In this document: positions 6,059 through 6,984 of the stretch, one piece after another
Layout of the letters: every line of letters starts with the position of its first letter
How positions within the stretch are numbered: the first letter of the stretch is position 1
DNA from: Candidatus Hydrogenedentota bacterium
GTDB lineage: Bacteria > Hydrogenedentota > Hydrogenedentia > Hydrogenedentales > SLHB01
Direction: 5' to 3'
Assembly (NCBI GenBank): GCA_003552765.1
Contig: PUOI01000167.1
Location: forward strand, 1-6,984
DNA: 6,984 bases
Program-made: the position numbers and the translations under genes
Notes under the pieces: generated by a model
Told to the model about the DNA's origin: nothing
The model's database searches: none
Seen by the model: only the letters and a program-made list of their open reading frames with translations

Positions 6059-6889
6059 CTATTGGCGTGGCGCGTAAAAACTTTCGTTGGCCGCAACGGC
6101 TATCGATTCGTTCACGCAATCAAACAATTGCTCGGACACACGTTCGTATTCCGCATGTTCTGGTTCGTCGAACCCCATGTCATTCCAAGACCCCATGCCG
6201 CCGAAGACCCATGCCTGCTGGCATGCATCAAGAAGAGTCCGTGCTTGTGGTGAAAGCAGATCGGTTGGAGCCAGATCGTGGTGATATGCGTGACGATGGT
6301 CGCCTCCCGACTCCAGCGCATCCAATGCCTCGGCGAAATACTGCGTAAAAGGACCGCATTCATGTTTGGCCGAGAAGGCATGTATCTCTCGAAGCGCCTC
6401 TTCCAAACGAGAGCTTGCTTGCTGGATGTCAGGTGGTCCAATTTGAGTTGTTGGGCCTTTGGATACGCGTCCGTAGGTCACCCGCCAAATTCGCTGTTCC
6501 GGGGCCTCCTGATTCCACACTTCCCATCGGGCGATCCAGAACTCACTTTGATTCCGTCGGCCAAGAACCTCCATGTACCAGGTCCCGCCACCATGCACGA
6601 ACCCTGCTGACATGCGGTCTGACATGTCTGGATCGTTCTGGGCTTCTCGATGCAGTCGAATTCCAAGGCTGCCGGTCGACTCAAGGTGTGCGAACCACTC
6701 TTGGGGCGTACCTGCAACGGCGACTTCTTTCGGCCTGCCAAAGAGCGACTTCTTTACCGCGACAAACGTCACCCGATCACAGAACGCGCAGGTGGAGTTA
6801 CCAGGGAAGAAATCGCCCGCATCAACTCCATGCAGCGACGCATTGCCATGACAGGTCAGGGCTACAATTTGTGCGATCGGTCCGTTCAT
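6059..6889 (-). CDS. Conserved-looking protein of unknown function with an N-terminal CAFC motif
   Basis: The product is 276 residues, soluble, with no signal peptide or membrane segment. I do not recognise a named family. Cys13, Cys34 and Cys37 (TCHGNA, then NSTCAFCDRV) near the N-terminus could bind metal. The middle is rich in Trp (SEFWIARWEVWNQEAPEQRIWRVTYGRVSKG, in two stretches), and the C-terminal part carries the distinctive AWVFGGMGSWNDMGFDE at about residue 229-245. These low-complexity-free, Trp/Gly-rich stretches suggest a real folded family. I chose ATG 6889 because GAGG (6904-6901) precedes it by 11 nt and the reading becomes family-like there. An upstream GTG at 6967 would add 26 unconvincing residues. 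A GATAAT (-10-like, 6943-6938) lies upstream without a good -35. The gene is convergent with the membrane-protein gene, with a TIR-bounded repeat between them. It could be an accessory or immunity-type gene of an RHS region, but nothing shows this. Confidence 0.75.
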   Translation of the reverse strand: MNGPIAQIVALTCHGNASLHGVDAGDFFPGNSTCAFCDRVTFVAVKKSLFGRPKEVAVAGTPQEWFAHLESTGSLGIRLHREAQNDPDMSDRMSAGFVHGGGTWYMEVLGRRNQSEFWIARWEVWNQEAPEQRIWRVTYGRVSKGPTTQIGPPDIQQASSRLEEALREIHAFSAKHECGPFTQYFAEALDALESGGDHRHAYHHDLAPTDLLSPQARTLLDACQQAWVFGGMGSWNDMGFDEPEHAEYERVSEQLFDCVNESIAVAANESFYAPRQ

Positions 6890-6900
6890 TTTAGTACAGG

Positions 6901-6904
6901 CCTC
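6901..6904 (-). promoter_or_regulatory. Ribosome binding site (GAGG) for the ATG at 6889
   Basis: On the minus strand GAGG stands 11 nt before ATG 6889, favouring that start over the GTG at 6967, which is preceded directly by an in-frame TGA. Confidence 0.4.
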
Positions 6905-6984
6905 ATTTGGGCGGCAGCTTGATGTTCCTTCTTGGGGATTATCGCAATTCGGAAGGATAGCCGCCACTCAATCACCAGCGGTTC

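Overview
This 7 kb window looks like an accessory, repeat-rich region of a large Gram-negative environmental genome. It holds four credible protein genes and about 1.1 kb of gene-free DNA full of dispersed repeats. The taxon cannot be fixed from the sequence. The RHS wording (GRFVQRDPLGYVDG), the facing CTCTGCG/CGCAGAG and CAATCTGCG/CGCAGATTG repeats and the AAAGGGGACATTC motif recall what I remember from planctomycetes and from some gammaproteobacteria such as Chromatiaceae. I do not choose between them.

Layout: (1) Bases 76-1266 (+) encode a short RHS core remnant fused at DPSG to an alpha/beta-hydrolase-like tip. GC falls from about 66% to about 50% at that junction, as expected for a swapped polymorphic-toxin tip. 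(2) Bases 1326-2993 (+), 59 bp further on, encode a 555-residue alpha-helical repeat (TPR-like) protein with an N-terminal export-type segment. By position it is the best candidate for the tip's cognate (immunity) partner. (3) Bases 2994-4100 contain no convincing gene. They hold a REP-like AAAGGGGACATTC motif, a structured segment resembling a group II intron remnant, two facing dispersed-repeat pairs and the first copy of a ~120-bp element with 17-bp terminal inverted repeats. (4) Bases 4101-5828 (+) encode a multi-pass membrane protein: a PH-like N-terminal module, a DUF3592-like domain and a beta-rich C-terminal domain. It ends in a hairpin overlapping the stop codon. (5) Bases 5915-6037 carry the second, nearly identical copy of the ~120-bp element in the same orientation, so the two copies bracket gene 4. 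(6) Bases 6889-6059 (-) encode a 276-residue protein of unknown function, convergent with gene 4.

The first two genes may work as an effector and its partner: a lipase/esterase-like RHS tip and an exported helical-repeat protein. The membrane protein and the unknown protein have no demonstrable link to them. The most unusual signals are the orphan RHS tip paired with a large repeat protein instead of a small immunity protein, and the paired TIR elements flanking a gene whose two halves differ strongly in GC. No transposase, recombinase, tRNA, rRNA or CRISPR array is visible.
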